Source: Hoyosella sp. YIM 151337 | GTDB taxonomy: Bacteria > Actinomycetota > Actinomycetes > Mycobacteriales > Mycobacteriaceae | Direction of reading: 5' to 3' | NCBI RefSeq assembly: GCF_026041215.1 | Contig: NZ_JAPEIQ010000030.1 | Location: 217,703 to 281,702 of the forward strand | DNA: 64,000 nt | Shown here: in pieces, positions 1 through 9,619 of the stretch | Layout: each line of letters begins with the position of its first letter | How positions within the stretch are numbered: position 1 is the first letter of the stretch | The notes under the pieces: model-generated | Databases searched by the model: none | What the model was told of the DNA's origin: nothing | The model's input: the letters and a program-made list of their open reading frames with translations, nothing else | Position numbers and translations under genes: made by a program

Positions 1-471
1 TCCATGGAAGGCATCCGTGAGATGCAAAACGCGGGAACCAAAGGCCCGGTTCTGACCGCGCGATTCATTACGCCGGCTCTTCCAGTCGAAGGCCGCCTTG
101 AGTGCGTTTTCCACTGCATTCGCGCCACCGTCAATAAAGAACAGATGCGGTAATCGGGTGTCACCGACAACCCGGGCGAAAGTCGCCACGAAATGCGCCA
201 TCGGAATGCTGTACATATCCGAATTCGAGGGCTTATTCATGGCCGCTTGAAGTAATTCCTCCCGGAAGCCGGCATCATTCGCGAGTGCCGGATGGTTCAT
301 GCCGAGGGCCGACGATGCGAAAAAGGTGAACATATCCAGGTATTCAGTGCCATCTCGTGCATCCACGAGCCACGATCCGTGTGATCGATCGAGATCGAGG
401 ACGAAGTCAAAACCGTCGGCGAGCATCCATTTGGAAATGATGCCGTGGACGTCGTGCGCTTCCGGGACCAT
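1..471 (-). CDS. lat: L-lysine 6-aminotransferase (5' part, runs off the window)
   Basis: PLP-dependent class III aminotransferase that moves the epsilon-amino group of lysine to 2-oxoglutarate. Only the first 157 codons are present; the frame is open to base 1 with no stop. The translation carries the stretches MFTFFASSALGMNHPAL, NKPSNSDMYS, LFFIDGGANAVENALKAAFD and VLHLTDAFHG, which match my memory of mycobacterial Lat almost residue for residue (the AVENALKAAFDWKSR segment is diagnostic). The PLP lysine lies in the missing C-terminal part. Start ATG at 471 was chosen because the homologous region begins a few residues later; there is no strong Shine-Dalgarno, so an upstream start is possible. 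In mycobacteria lat is a stationary-phase and persistence-associated gene; nothing here shows its regulation. Confidence 0.9.
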   Translation of the reverse strand, partial: MVPEAHDVHGIISKWMLADGFDFVLDLDRSHGSWLVDARDGTEYLDMFTFFASSALGMNHPALANDAGFREELLQAAMNKPSNSDMYSIPMAHFVATFARVVGDTRLPHLFFIDGGANAVENALKAAFDWKSRRNESRGQNRAFGSRVLHLTDAFHG

Positions 472-737
472 CTACCCATGGTAGTGCGGCGGCGCCCCTC
501 CCCTCCCCCGTTATGCAAACTAGAGCCGGTCGCCCGCCGGGCACTGCTCATGGAACGCCCGGGCACCAGATCGGGCGGCAGACCGGGCACCCCCGCCCGT
601 GGTCGGGTGACCGGACATGCGCTAGCCGCCTGAGGGTGCCCGCTGCGGGCAGGTGCCGGTCGGCAGGGTGCCCGTGTGCATGACCGGTCACGTTCCTGGG
701 CCTTGATCGAGCGCCCCATAGAAACGGAAATTCCTGG

Positions 738-1775
738 TCAGGCCGGATGACCGGGGGACTCCGCGGCCCGACCGAGCCGTGAAGCCAGAATCGCACAGAC
801 GACGAGCTGTATCTGGTGGAAGATCATCAACGGCAGGACAATCAGCCCGACAGCTTGTCCGGAGAAGAGAACTGTGGCCATCGGCAGACCGCTCGCGAGC
901 GACTTTTTGGAACCGCAGAACAGGATGACTATCTGATCCGCGCGCGTGAAGCCGAGGAACCGGCCGGCGAGAGCCGTAAGGATGAGCACAACGCTGAGGA
1001 CAATAGAGGAGAGAAACACGACCACGATCACCTGCTGGGCATTCACAATCTGCCAGATTCCTTCGCGCATGCTCTCGCTGAACGCGGCATAAACCACCAG
1101 AACAATCGACGCACGATCCACCAGCCTAGTGGGGCGCGCGTGTTTTATAAGAAAGCCACCGACGTACGGGCGTGCAAACTGACCGACGATGAAGGGCAGG
1201 AGAATTTGAAGAACGATGTTGACGATGGCACTCGGACTGACTTGGGCATGCCCGGTGGTATTCATTAGCGCTATGACCAGCAGCGGGGTCAGGAGAACGC
1301 CGAGAAGATTCGAGGCCGACGCGCTGACAATTGCGCCGGCGACATTGCCGCGGGCGATCGACGTGAAAGCAATGGACGACTGAACAGTCGACGGCAGCAG
1401 GCAAAGAAAGAGAAATCCCGCGTATAAGCCAGGGGTCAGGACAGCAGGTTCGAGAAACTGCAGACTGATTCCTATAAACGGGAAAATCGCAAAAGTCGTG
1501 AACAGAACAACCAAATGCAATCGCCAATGGCCTAGGCCCTTCAGTGCATCGCTCGGCGCTATCCGGGTGCCGTATAAGAAGAACAGGAGGGCGATACAGG
1601 CGCGCATCGTCCATAGCGTGATTGTTTCCCACACGCCGGTCGCGGGAAATATGCTCGCGACTACGACAGCTGCGAATATCGCGAGGATGAATCCATCAAT
1701 TCCGTAGCGGGCGAGTCTGTTCACTTCAACAAACCTAGTGCCAGCGTTAGTGGTATGTCGTGCGAAATTCGTCAC
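738..1775 (-). CDS. Bile acid:sodium symporter-like (SBF-like / YfeH family) transporter
   Basis: Polytopic membrane protein of 345 aa with about nine to ten hydrophobic segments. The first follows a short polar N-terminus (near residues 25-48) and the last lies near the C-terminus. The patterns FFLYGTRIAPSDALKGL, LLPSTVQSSIAFTSIARGN and GSKKSLASGLPMA are typical of the SBF-like CPA transporters (the DUF4137/YfeH group), so it probably exchanges an organic anion or a metabolite for sodium. The substrate cannot be read from sequence. The start could be a later codon: residues 1-16 are polar and poorly conserved in the family. It is transcribed towards lat, with a 266-base gap, and stands alone. 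Confidence 0.85.
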   Translation of the reverse strand: MTNFARHTTNAGTRFVEVNRLARYGIDGFILAIFAAVVVASIFPATGVWETITLWTMRACIALLFFLYGTRIAPSDALKGLGHWRLHLVVLFTTFAIFPFIGISLQFLEPAVLTPGLYAGFLFLCLLPSTVQSSIAFTSIARGNVAGAIVSASASNLLGVLLTPLLVIALMNTTGHAQVSPSAIVNIVLQILLPFIVGQFARPYVGGFLIKHARPTRLVDRASIVLVVYAAFSESMREGIWQIVNAQQVIVVVFLSSIVLSVVLILTALAGRFLGFTRADQIVILFCGSKKSLASGLPMATVLFSGQAVGLIVLPLMIFHQIQLVVCAILASRLGRAAESPGHPA

Positions 1776-1912
1776 TGTGGCCGTATAGCAGATGAGTCAC
1801 GTGACGAATCTAAAGGCTGTGCGAGGTGTCCGCTCTGTTGCCGCAGCTGAGACTGAATCGCGTGATTCCATCGCGACCTGCGTGTGACACAACCGTTGCG
1901 GGCGGGATGTGG

Positions 1913-1931
1913 CTGCCCGCGAGCATGCCCG
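1913..1931. repeat. Intergenic 19-bp repeat, copy 1
   Basis: CTGCCCGCGAGCATGCCCG. A copy with one difference (G for A at position 10) lies at 6625-6643. Both are in non-coding DNA, and both are followed about 15-17 bases later by a further similar segment (GTCCGGTCATG versus GCCCGGTCAGG). The arms CCCGCG and CATGCCCG give weak dyad character. No function is known to me. Confidence 0.45.
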
Positions 1932-1971
1932 TGGCGCCTCCGAGCGCTGTCCGGTCATGTCCGGATCTGAA

Positions 1972-2391
1972 TTAGCTCTGGTCGGAGCACTGATCGCCGG
2001 GGGAGCACGCCGCAGCGAGCGAGCACCCGCCGCACGTTGAGCAGCCAGACGAGGATGGCTGCGGCATCCGCCGTGCGGCGCTGATACCCATGTTCGCACC
2101 CGCACCAGCCACCACAACGGCGGCGACCACGGTGACAACTACCACGATCGCCCCAACCCACCCACGCAAAATCAGACCGGTTACGCCACCGAACGTGAGG
2201 ATGGTCGCGGCGCCAATCATGGTGGGCGCGGCAACCTTGTTGGCGAGGCTGAAAGTGGCGTCGTCACGCATCGTTTCTGGGGCCCGGACGCCGAAGAATC
2301 GGTTGCGCGGGAGACGCTGAAGTGCGCCCGCAATACCTGACGTCAGTAGGTAGGCAGCAAAGAGGAACAGCACGATTGCAGCGACTAGCAC
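1972..2391 (-). CDS. SdpI-family membrane protein with Cys-rich tail
   Basis: Small membrane protein with three predicted transmembrane segments. The motif LPRNRFFGVRAPETM followed by DDATFSLANKVAAP is the signature of the SdpI/YhfL family, whose founding member confers immunity to the SdpC toxin in Bacillus; most actinobacterial members have no known role. The C-terminus holds five cysteines in 19 residues (CSTCGGC ... C ... C), as is common in actinobacterial members. The frame is open upstream to an ATG at 2487, but those extra 32 residues are not hydrophobic and have no family match. GTG 2391, just before the first hydrophobic helix, is the likelier start. It is divergent from leuS. Confidence 0.75.
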   Translation of the reverse strand: MLVAAIVLFLFAAYLLTSGIAGALQRLPRNRFFGVRAPETMRDDATFSLANKVAAPTMIGAATILTFGGVTGLILRGWVGAIVVVVTVVAAVVVAGAGANMGISAARRMPQPSSSGCSTCGGCSLAAACSPGDQCSDQS

Positions 2392-2519
2392 CGCACCAGC
2401 ATACGGTGGATGCGGCCAGAGTCGGAATCTGGGGAGACATGCCAGTAGGCTTAGCGGGGCATCGTGTTCGCATTCAGGCGGACGCATCGGCGTAACGACT
2501 CGGTAGGTAGACAGTCACA

Positions 2520-5423
2520 GTGAGTGATACAGGGACAGACACCAGGGCGGGCACTAATGAAGCCGCGCGCGATCTCACGCCGCCGTTCCGCTACACAGCT
2601 GAATTGGCAGGCGAGATAGAACGCCGCTGGCAGGCCCGGTGGAACGAACTGGGTTCTTTTCACGCACCCAACCCAGCCGGCCCGCTGGCGGGGGAGGTGC
2701 CGGACGACAAGCTCTTTGTACTTGACATGTTCCCGTATCCGTCGGGTGCTGGACTGCACGTTGGGCATCCGCTTGGTTTCATCGCGACGGATGTCTACGC
2801 GCGGTACCACCGCATGCGTGGCCACAACGTGCTGCACACAATGGGGTTCGACAGTTTCGGGCTGCCAGCCGAGCAGTACGCCGTGCAGACGGGTACGCAT
2901 CCCAGAACGACGACCGAAGCCAATATCGAGCGCTACCTCGCACAGATCCGAAGGTTGGGGCTGGGTCACGATGAACGTCGCCGCGTTGCGACCACGGACA
3001 CGGAGTTCTACCACTGGACACAGTGGATCTTCCTGCAGATTTATAACGCATGGTACGACCACGACCTTGGTCGGGCACGCCATATCGATACCCTGATCGG
3101 TCAGTTCGAGTCAGGTGCCCGGGCAGTGCCCGGGGGGCGGCCGTGGGCAGTGCTCACGGCGGCCGAGCAGCATGCGGTCTTAGAGGACTATCGGCTGGTC
3201 TACCATTCGAATGCGCTTGTCAACTGGTGCCCGGGCTTGGGCACAGTGCTGGCAAATGAGGAAGTGACAGCTGATGGCCGCAGCGAGCGCGGGAACTTCC
3301 CCGTTTTCCGGAAACATCTGCAGCAGTGGATGATGCGTATCACCACGTATGCGGACCGGTTGCTCGACGATCTCGATTTGCTTGACTGGCCGGACAAGGT
3401 CAAGACAATGCAGCGTAACTGGATAGGTCGCTCGCGGGGAGCGAACGTGGAATTCGCCACACCGCTTGGCCGCGACATCGAAGTCTTCACGACTCGGCCG
3501 GACACGCTTTTTGGCGCTACCTATATGGTCCTCGCTCCGGAGCACGACATGGTGGACGCACTAGTCGCTGACAGGTGGCCCGACGACGTGGATTCACGGT
3601 GGACGGGGGGAGCGCGCACGCCCTCGGCCGCGGTATCCGCGTACCGTGCGGCGATCGCGTCGAAATCGGATCTCGAACGTCAAGAGAACAGGGACAAGAC
3701 CGGCGTATTTCTGGGGACGTATGCGACGAACCCAGTCAACGGTCATGAGATCCCGGTATTCATCGCGGACTATGTCCTCACGGGCTATGGGACGGGTGCC
3801 ATCATGGCTGTTCCCGGCCACGACGAGCGTGACTTCGAGTTCGCGACGGCATTCGGCCTCGAAATCGTGCGCGTCGTTTCGCAGCCGGGAGTTGACCCGA
3901 ACGCCCCGCTCGAGGCGGCGTATGCGGGTGACGGTGTGGCGGTGAACTCCGCTAACGCTGAAGGTCTCGATATCAATGGCTTAGCAGTCGAGGCGGCGAA
4001 ATCCCACATGATCGCCTGGCTCGAGCAGCGTGGCCGGGGCAAGGGGACAGTGCAGTACAAACTGCGCGACTGGCTTTTCGCGCGGCAGCGATACTGGGGT
4101 GAGCCATTCCCGATCGTTTATGACGAGGACGGTGTGGCACATGCGCTTCCAGAGTCAATGCTGCCAGTGGAGCTCCCGGCTCTGAGTGACTACGCCCCGG
4201 TGACGTTCGATCCCGACGATGCGAGTTCGGAGCCGTCTCCGCCGCTGGCCAAGGCTGCGGATTGGGTCAACGTCGAACTCGATCTGGGTGACGGGCTAAA
4301 GAAGTACCGGCGGGACACCAACGTGATGCCGCAATGGGCTGGTAGTTCCTGGTACCAGTTGCGCTATATCGACCCCACAAACTCGGACGAACTGTGCGCA
4401 AAGGAGAACGAGGCGTACTGGGTTGGTCCGCGCCCAGAGATACATGGGCCACGCGATCCAGGTGGCGTTGACTTGTACGTCGGGGGTGTCGAACATGCGG
4501 TGCTGCATCTGCTCTACGCGCGCTTCTGGCACAAGGTGCTCCACGACCTCGGGCACGTAACGTCGAGCGAGCCTTATCGTCGGCTCTTCAACCAGGGGTA
4601 TATCCAGGCTTTCGCCTACACCGATTCTCGTGGCGTTTATGTGGCTGCGGACGAGGTCGAGGAACGCGAAGGCGCATTCTTCTGGAGAAACGTCGACGGT
4701 GATGAGGTCGAGGTTTATCAGGAGTACGGCAAGATGGGAAAGAGCCTCAAGAATTCCGTCACTCCTGACGAAATTGCGGAGAACTACGGTGCGGACACGC
4801 TCCGTGTCTATGAGATGTCGATGGGTCCGCTCGACGCGTCGCGTCCCTGGGCCACTAAAGACGTGGTCGGTGCGCATCGCTTCTTACAACGAGCATGGCG
4901 GCTCGTGGTGGACGAAAGCAGCGGACAGCTTCGCGTAACCAGCGAGGACTTAGACGAGCGCACGCTGCGGATTCTGCACAAGACCATCGCTGGGGTTGAC
5001 GAGGAGTACGCGTCGCTGCGAATGAACACCGCAGGCGCGAAACTCATTGAGTTGACGAACCACCTCACCAAAGCGTTTCCCAATGGTGCGCCTCGTACCG
5101 CTGTGGAACCGCTGGTCTTGATGATGGCTCCGCTAGCTCCGCACACCGCCGAGGAATTGTGGTCGCGGTTGGGGCACGAAAGCCCTCTTGCCCACGGACC
5201 CTTCCCGATCGCGGACGAGAACTGGCTGACAGAAGACTCCGTCGAATACCCAATCCAGATCAACGGAAAGGTTCGCGGCCGCGTTACCGTGCCTGCCGAT
5301 GCGTCCCGTGAGCAAGTCGAAGCTGCGGCTCTGGAGGACAGCAAGATTGCGGGGTTCATTGAGGGACGGACGCCGCGCAAGGTGATTGTTGTCCCGGGAA
5401 AAATGGTGAACGTGGTGCTGTAA
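2520..5423 (+). CDS. leuS: Leucyl-tRNA synthetase
   Basis: Class Ia aminoacyl-tRNA synthetase that attaches leucine to tRNA-Leu in the cytoplasm. It has 967 aa, the usual size for actinobacterial LeuRS. The HIGH-type motif is HVGH (residues 80-83, within [16 protein letters not shown]). The editing (CP1) domain follows around residues 260-450, with the [19 protein letters not shown] segment, and a [17 protein letters not shown] segment comes after it. The KMSKS-type motif is KMGKS (738-742), as in mycobacterial LeuRS. The C-terminal anticodon-binding domain ends in [11 protein letters not shown]. Start is GTG at 2520. It is monocistronic by spacing, with a divergent SdpI-family gene upstream. 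Confidence 0.98.
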   Translation: MSDTGTDTRAGTNEAARDLTPPFRYTAELAGEIERRWQARWNELGSFHAPNPAGPLAGEVPDDKLFVLDMFPYPSGAGLHVGHPLGFIATDVYARYHRMRGHNVLHTMGFDSFGLPAEQYAVQTGTHPRTTTEANIERYLAQIRRLGLGHDERRRVATTDTEFYHWTQWIFLQIYNAWYDHDLGRARHIDTLIGQFESGARAVPGGRPWAVLTAAEQHAVLEDYRLVYHSNALVNWCPGLGTVLANEEVTADGRSERGNFPVFRKHLQQWMMRITTYADRLLDDLDLLDWPDKVKTMQRNWIGRSRGANVEFATPLGRDIEVFTTRPDTLFGATYMVLAPEHDMVDALVADRWPDDVDSRWTGGARTPSAAVSAYRAAIASKSDLERQENRDKTGVFLGTYATNPVNGHEIPVFIADYVLTGYGTGAIMAVPGHDERDFEFATAFGLEIVRVVSQPGVDPNAPLEAAYAGDGVAVNSANAEGLDINGLAVEAAKSHMIAWLEQRGRGKGTVQYKLRDWLFARQRYWGEPFPIVYDEDGVAHALPESMLPVELPALSDYAPVTFDPDDASSEPSPPLAKAADWVNVELDLGDGLKKYRRDTNVMPQWAGSSWYQLRYIDPTNSDELCAKENEAYWVGPRPEIHGPRDPGGVDLYVGGVEHAVLHLLYARFWHKVLHDLGHVTSSEPYRRLFNQGYIQAFAYTDSRGVYVAADEVEEREGAFFWRNVDGDEVEVYQEYGKMGKSLKNSVTPDEIAENYGADTLRVYEMSMGPLDASRPWATKDVVGAHRFLQRAWRLVVDESSGQLRVTSEDLDERTLRILHKTIAGVDEEYASLRMNTAGAKLIELTNHLTKAFPNGAPRTAVEPLVLMMAPLAPHTAEELWSRLGHESPLAHGPFPIADENWLTEDSVEYPIQINGKVRGRVTVPADASREQVEAAALEDSKIAGFIEGRTPRKVIVVPGKMVNVVL

Positions 5424-5450
5424 CCTCGCCGGAACCGTCCCGTTTGAGAA

Positions 5451-5481
5451 GGTGCAGCGTTACCATTTGATCACCTGCACC
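5451..5481 (+). terminator. Possible hairpin terminator after leuS
   Basis: GGTGCAG (5451-5457) pairs with CTGCACC (5475-5481) across a 17-base loop, 28 bases after the leuS stop and 28 bases before the next start codon. There is no U-tract, and the loop is long. It could equally be part of the leader of the next gene. Confidence 0.3.
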
Positions 5482-5508
5482 GTCTCACTCAGCGCGAGGA
5501 GTCCGGCC

Positions 5509-5829
5509 ATGAAGAGGGTTGTCGTTCGAGCAGCCGCGGGACTGTCGCTGTCAGCGGGTATCGGCCTGGGATTCGCTGGTGCAGCAGCGGCGGCACCGTC
5601 CGTCACTGCATGGGACCTCGGTATCGCGACCGCGGTCGAAATCCACTCTCCGGGACAGCTGTGTATTACTGCCCCGCAAGGTGTGCCGGTCGGCCCATAC
5701 ACGATCATCCCGAAAGTTCTGGTGCCACCAGTCCTCGGTGAGGTCGGTGGTGTGACCGTGGTGTGCGCGCCGGGGGCAGCTGGGCCTGCGGATGTACATT
5801 CTGGCATTGGCTACACACCCATCCTCTGA
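5509..5829 (+). CDS. Small secreted protein of unknown function
   Basis: 106 aa with a clear Sec signal peptide: MKR, a hydrophobic core rich in Ala, Gly and Leu, and an Ala-rich stretch ending about residue 28 (GAAAAAPS). The mature part is about 78 residues with two cysteines (QLCITAP and VVCAPGA), which could form one disulfide. The start ATG at 5509 has AGGAG eight bases upstream; the frame is open further upstream, but that part overlaps a hairpin and has no signal peptide. I do not recognise the family. Convergent with the following SDR gene. Confidence 0.7.
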   Translation: MKRVVVRAAAGLSLSAGIGLGFAGAAAAAPSVTAWDLGIATAVEIHSPGQLCITAPQGVPVGPYTIIPKVLVPPVLGEVGGVTVVCAPGAAGPADVHSGIGYTPIL

Positions 5830-5836
5830 CAGCGGA

Positions 5837-6514
5837 TTACCGCTTGATCGGCCGCAAGACGATCTCCGTGGGATGGCAGTCAGCGGGCGTTCGGATCGCG
5901 TTGCCGACAGCGAGGGCCACAGTTGACGGCTTGAGAAAGTCGTCAGGCGTGTACTCACTTTTCCCTTCGGCGGCGACGATCGCGCGCTGCATGTCGGTAT
6001 CGATGCGTCCCGGATGAATTGACGTGACGCGCAGTCGGGGCTCCTCCGCGCGCAGTCCTTCCGCGAACGCACGAAGCGCGAATTTGGAAGCGGCGTAAGC
6101 ACTCCAATCGGGGCGGACCCTGAGCCCGGCGCCGGAGTTGATGAAGACGACGTGGCCGCCCGCCCTGAGTAGCGCCGGCAAAAGCATTCGCGTGAGGTGG
6201 ACAACGGCAAACACATTGAGTTCCATCGTGTCGCGCCACGTGTCAAGTGCGGTGTCGGCGATGCTCCCAATTTCCGCATAGCCGGCATTGTGAACTAGAA
6301 CGTCGAGTTCATCGATTCCCTCGCACGCCGCTGTAACGGCACTAAAATCCGTCAGATCAACCGGCCAGGGCGTGGCATCGGGAAGGTGTCCGGCAAGAGG
6401 TTTGAGCGCCTCCGCGTGACGCCCCCCTAGCAGCAATCGGTGCGTAGATTCGAGTTCCTGCGCGATCGCCGCGCCGAGTCCGCGGCTTGCTCCAGTGATG
6501 AGTGCGAGAGGCAT
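5837..6514 (-). CDS. Short-chain dehydrogenase/reductase (SDR)
   Basis: Classical SDR of 225 aa. The N-terminal Rossmann motif is TGASRGLG (residues 7-14), followed by NAGY (NAG motif, about residue 76), the catalytic Ser in FINSGAG, and the active-site YxxxK as YAASK. The IHPGRIDTDM segment is the usual post-catalytic PG motif. It is probably an NADP(H)-dependent oxidoreductase in the cytosol; the substrate is unknown. At 225 residues it is slightly short, as in many actinobacterial 'SDR family oxidoreductase' proteins. No operon partner is visible. Confidence 0.92.
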   Translation of the reverse strand: MPLALITGASRGLGAAIAQELESTHRLLLGGRHAEALKPLAGHLPDATPWPVDLTDFSAVTAACEGIDELDVLVHNAGYAEIGSIADTALDTWRDTMELNVFAVVHLTRMLLPALLRAGGHVVFINSGAGLRVRPDWSAYAASKFALRAFAEGLRAEEPRLRVTSIHPGRIDTDMQRAIVAAEGKSEYTPDDFLKPSTVALAVGNAIRTPADCHPTEIVLRPIKR

Positions 6515-6892
6515 AAGGCTCAGGCTAGTCGTGGGATGCGACGGGTATCGAAGTGTGACGCGTTTGCGATCGCCGTTCGGAATAATTCTGGGAGTGAGGC
6601 GCCTCGGCCTGCTCCCGGGTCACCCTGCCCGCGGGCATGCCCGAATCATTTTTGGTCGGTGCCCGGTCAGGTGATCGACCCAGATAACCCCAGTTGAAAC
6701 GGATGCTCACGTCCAGATCCGGTCGCCTGCCCGGAGGTTGGGAGCGGGGCAGACGACCGGCCCAGCGGAGGGGGAGAAACGGGAGCGATCAGGAGAAGGG
6801 GATTGCGTATGCCCAACCGGATGCATCCCGACGGGCTAGCATGTGCCCAACGAAACGTCCTGCTACAGGAATGTATTGAGGGGGCTTAGGGC
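6515..6892. other. Intergenic region between divergent SDR and secreted-protein genes
   Basis: 378 bases with no convincing ORF. It contains copy 2 of the 19-bp repeat (6625-6643) and a purine-rich stretch at 6765-6800. I looked for riboswitch-like and tRNA-like structure and saw none I could defend. Promoters for both flanking genes must lie here. Confidence 0.4.
6625..6643. repeat. Intergenic 19-bp repeat, copy 2
   Basis: CTGCCCGCGGGCATGCCCG, one mismatch to the copy at 1913-1931. This copy contains the palindrome GCCCGCGGGC, so it could form a short hairpin. Confidence 0.45.
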
Positions 6893-7240
6893 ATGAAGAT
6901 TCGGCGAATGGCTGCTGCGGGGGCAAGCGTTGCGGCGCTGACACTGGGCGGATTGTTTTCCGCGGCCGCAGCGGGACAGGCTCAACAGCCAGCGGATTGT
7001 CCTTCGCTTCCCATGGGTGTCGCGGGCCTGTCGCTATGCCTCGATGGCGTCGGTGAACATCGCATTGTGATGGACTGCGTCGACCGCGTGTTCCCCCAGA
7101 TTGGGGGCAGCAGCCACGGCTTCACCACGATGCGAGTGACTGGCCCTTGGATGCCAGTGGGCCAGCCCTCATTCGCAACGTGCTTGGGCGAGGGCGGCAT
7201 GCTCCCGATCACCCAGACTCTGTGGGTGGAGCGGCGCTAG
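6893..7240 (+). CDS. Small secreted protein of unknown function
   Basis: 115 aa. MKIRRM is followed by a hydrophobic Ala/Leu/Gly core and an AQA-type signal peptidase site near residue 30. The mature protein has four cysteines (in ADCPSLP, LSLCLDG, VMDCVDR and ATCLGEG), suggesting two disulfides. No family recognised. ATG 6893 is preceded by a GAGGGGG stretch at suitable spacing. Its stop codon TAG (7238-7240) overlaps the stop of the convergent PhoX gene (7237-7239). Confidence 0.7.
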   Translation: MKIRRMAAAGASVAALTLGGLFSAAAAGQAQQPADCPSLPMGVAGLSLCLDGVGEHRIVMDCVDRVFPQIGGSSHGFTTMRVTGPWMPVGQPSFATCLGEGGMLPITQTLWVERR

Positions 7241-9297
7241 CCCTTCCACGCCACCACGACGGCGGGCCGGGGTTGCGCATCGCCGCCGTCCGGCCAATGT
7301 GATCCGGGGGATTCGGCGGTGTAGTCGTCACTTTCACCGGGGTGCTGCACGCAGACAACCACCCTGTCTTCAGTGACGATAGGCCCACAGGTTTCCGCGC
7401 CGACGGGGACGCTCAAAAACTGTTTGGTCTCACCGCGCCGCGGGCCTTGCAGCACCACCGAGAACAGGCCATCGTTCGCGCCAAGTGCGTTCCCGTCGGT
7501 GGATATCCAGAGGTTTCCGTAGGGATCGAACGCGACGTTGTCCGGGCATGAGATGGGACTGACTCGGGACTTATCGAAGCCGCCGAAGTACGTATCTGCC
7601 GCCGCTGGATCACCACAGACAAGCAGCAGGTTCCATCTGAACGCAGTGCCCGCGTGGTCATCAGTGATTTCGAGTATGTGCCCGTTTTTGTTGTTGTGGC
7701 GCGGGTTCGCCTCGTCGGCCGATGGATAGTTATCGGTACCCCGCCTGGTGTTGTTCGTGAGGGCCGCGTAAACCTTTCCGGTCCGGGGATTCGCTTCGAT
7801 GTCTTCCGGCCGATCCATCTTCGTCGCGCCGACCGTGTCCGCGGCGAGCCGAGTGAACACGGCGACCTCTTGCACCGAGAATCCATCGACGAGGGATTCC
7901 GCGGAATCTGCGGAAGCCCGGAGCAGCGGAATCCACTCACCGGTCCCATCGAACGCGCCATCCGAGGGCAATTCGCCGGAGCCATCGATCTCTGCGCTGG
8001 GCGAGTTGCCCAGAAATCGTGCGACATAGAGGGTGCCCTCGTCGAGGATCGCCATGTTATGCCGCAGCGCGGACGCGCCATCACCGCGCATTATCTTTCG
8101 TGAGGAAACGAACTTGTAGATGTAGTCAAAGCGTTCGTCATCACCCATGTACGCGACAACGGTCCCGTCGGCGGTTACGTGGATGGTCGCGCCTTCATGT
8201 TTGAATCGCCCCAGGGCGGTGTGCTTGACCGGAGTGGAAGTGGCGTCCCACGGGTTGATTTCGACGATGTAGCCAAACCGATTCGGTTCGTTCGGCTCTT
8301 TGGCCTGGTCGAAGCGCGGATCGTAGTTTTCCCAGCGGCGCTCGGAAGCGGCTCCCGTGATGCCGTACCGTTTGACGCGTGCGCGGGCAGCGTCCCCGCT
8401 GATGGTGTCACCGTTCGCGAAGTATTGGTTGAAGTTCTCCTCGCCGGACAGGATCGTTCCCCACGGTGTCACACCGCCCGCACAATTGTTGAGCGTGCCT
8501 CGCACGGTTGTTCCGGCCGGGTCCGCGGAGGTCCGGACAAAGTCGCTGCCCGCGGCGGGACCGGTAAGGGTGAACTCGGTCGTCGCGGTGATCCGGCGGC
8601 TGAATTCGGAGATGACTGGCGTGAGCTTTCCGGATCCCGCCTCACCGCGCACCTTCAGCACCGAAAGACCGTGTGCTGCCCATGCGATTCGCACTTGTTC
8701 TTCAGTGGGTGCTGCTTCGTCGTAACCGTAGAACATTGCTGGTTCAGTGGTGTACTCGTGGTTGACGACGAGCAAGTACTCACTCGCCGCGCCTGGGATC
8801 GGCAGTAGTGCTGCGAAGTCGTTGTTGTAACCGAACTGCTTCTCTTGCGCGGCGGCGGTGTGGTTCGCGAAGTCGAACTCTGGCGCTCCGGGCAGTACCG
8901 GATCGCCCCAGCGAATCACCACGTCGCTGCTGTAACCCCGGGGCACTACGACGGCGTCTTCAGTGTTTGGCGGGACGGCTTCATAATCGAGGCCGCGCGG
9001 CGGGGGAATGTGGTCCAGTGACGAACCCCCAGCTGCCCCGCCAGACCCCGGCTGGGCGGCAGCCGTGCCGGTACTGTGCGCGAATAGCGCGCCGGCACTC
9101 AGCATCGTGAGGGCTCCGCCGCGCAGCACAGTGCGCCGATCCAGCGTACGCCGGGCGACGTCGCGGAAATAGGGGTTCTCGGAGGTGTTGGGAATTGGTT
9201 GTGCGCACGCATCGCCGCATCGGTACCTGCATGTCAAATGCGACCGGGACGAGGTCCCGTCGTGCGCGACGAAAAGCGAGAGGGGCTGCAGTATCAC
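7237..9297 (-). CDS. PhoX-family alkaline phosphatase (DUF839), Tat-exported
   Basis: 686 aa. PhoX enzymes are monomeric, Ca/Fe-dependent phosphomonoesterases exported folded by the Tat system. The start of the protein (YRCGDACAQPIPNTSENPYF) matches the usual actinobacterial PhoX N-terminus. It is followed by a twin-arginine signal, RRTVLRGG (about residues 54-61), and an Ala-rich hydrophobic stretch. The body has the repeated beta-propeller signatures of DUF839 (LLVVNHEYT, NCAGGVTPWGTILSGEENF, YIVEINPWD, DRPEDIEANPRTGKVY). The GTG start at 9297 has AGGAG eight bases upstream. It probably scavenges phosphate from organic esters outside the membrane; no pho-box could be identified. The last codons overlap the convergent 6893-7240 gene by four bases. 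Confidence 0.92.
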   Translation of the reverse strand: MILQPLSLFVAHDGTSSRSHLTCRYRCGDACAQPIPNTSENPYFRDVARRTLDRRTVLRGGALTMLSAGALFAHSTGTAAAQPGSGGAAGGSSLDHIPPPRGLDYEAVPPNTEDAVVVPRGYSSDVVIRWGDPVLPGAPEFDFANHTAAAQEKQFGYNNDFAALLPIPGAASEYLLVVNHEYTTEPAMFYGYDEAAPTEEQVRIAWAAHGLSVLKVRGEAGSGKLTPVISEFSRRITATTEFTLTGPAAGSDFVRTSADPAGTTVRGTLNNCAGGVTPWGTILSGEENFNQYFANGDTISGDAARARVKRYGITGAASERRWENYDPRFDQAKEPNEPNRFGYIVEINPWDATSTPVKHTALGRFKHEGATIHVTADGTVVAYMGDDERFDYIYKFVSSRKIMRGDGASALRHNMAILDEGTLYVARFLGNSPSAEIDGSGELPSDGAFDGTGEWIPLLRASADSAESLVDGFSVQEVAVFTRLAADTVGATKMDRPEDIEANPRTGKVYAALTNNTRRGTDNYPSADEANPRHNNKNGHILEITDDHAGTAFRWNLLLVCGDPAAADTYFGGFDKSRVSPISCPDNVAFDPYGNLWISTDGNALGANDGLFSVVLQGPRRGETKQFLSVPVGAETCGPIVTEDRVVVCVQHPGESDDYTAESPGSHWPDGGDAQPRPAVVVAWKG

Positions 9298-9619
9298 TAG
9301 CGCTCCTGTACGGGATCTCGGGCTGCGAGTTGCACCGGACAGTAGGGAGGCGAAGTAAGCGTCAGGGGGGTGTTCGGTTACCGCGGGAAGTCTAGCGGGG
9401 GAACACGACGCCGATACGTCGTAAATCGGGCGTGACCAGGAGGCGGTGATCGATCGATGCGGTGTCGAGACCTAAATGCCGTTATTTGGGATTGTGGCAG
9501 TGCACACTGTTGCCGATGGTATTTGCTGCGTGTGGCCGCATGAACCTTACTGAACACGGTGCGCCGGCCGGAGTTTCGCGTAGTGAAACGCATTGAGACC
9601 GCACAGAACTGGAGTGACG
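9298..9619. other. Intergenic region upstream of the sugar importer operon
   Basis: 322 bases between divergent phoX and the lpqY-type gene. It contains the perfect 12-bp palindrome CAGTGCACACTG at 9498-9509, embedded in GGCA...TTGCC, about 110 bases before the start codon. This is a plausible operator for a local sugar regulator, but it is unproven. No ORF or RNA gene seen. Confidence 0.35.

Noticed and set aside
472..737. A gene between lat and the SBF-like transporter
   Set aside because: Long frames exist on both strands but overlap known genes, have no translation signals, and read as low-complexity Arg/Pro/Gly sequence; the region is rich in short GC inverted repeats.
5452..5508. N-terminal extension of the small secreted protein
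   Set aside because: It would put 19 non-signal residues before a good signal peptide; AGGAG sits before ATG 5509.
6700..6890. ydaO-type (c-di-AMP) riboswitch upstream of the secreted protein
   Set aside because: The purine-rich tract lacks the ordered helices and conserved core sequences of that class.
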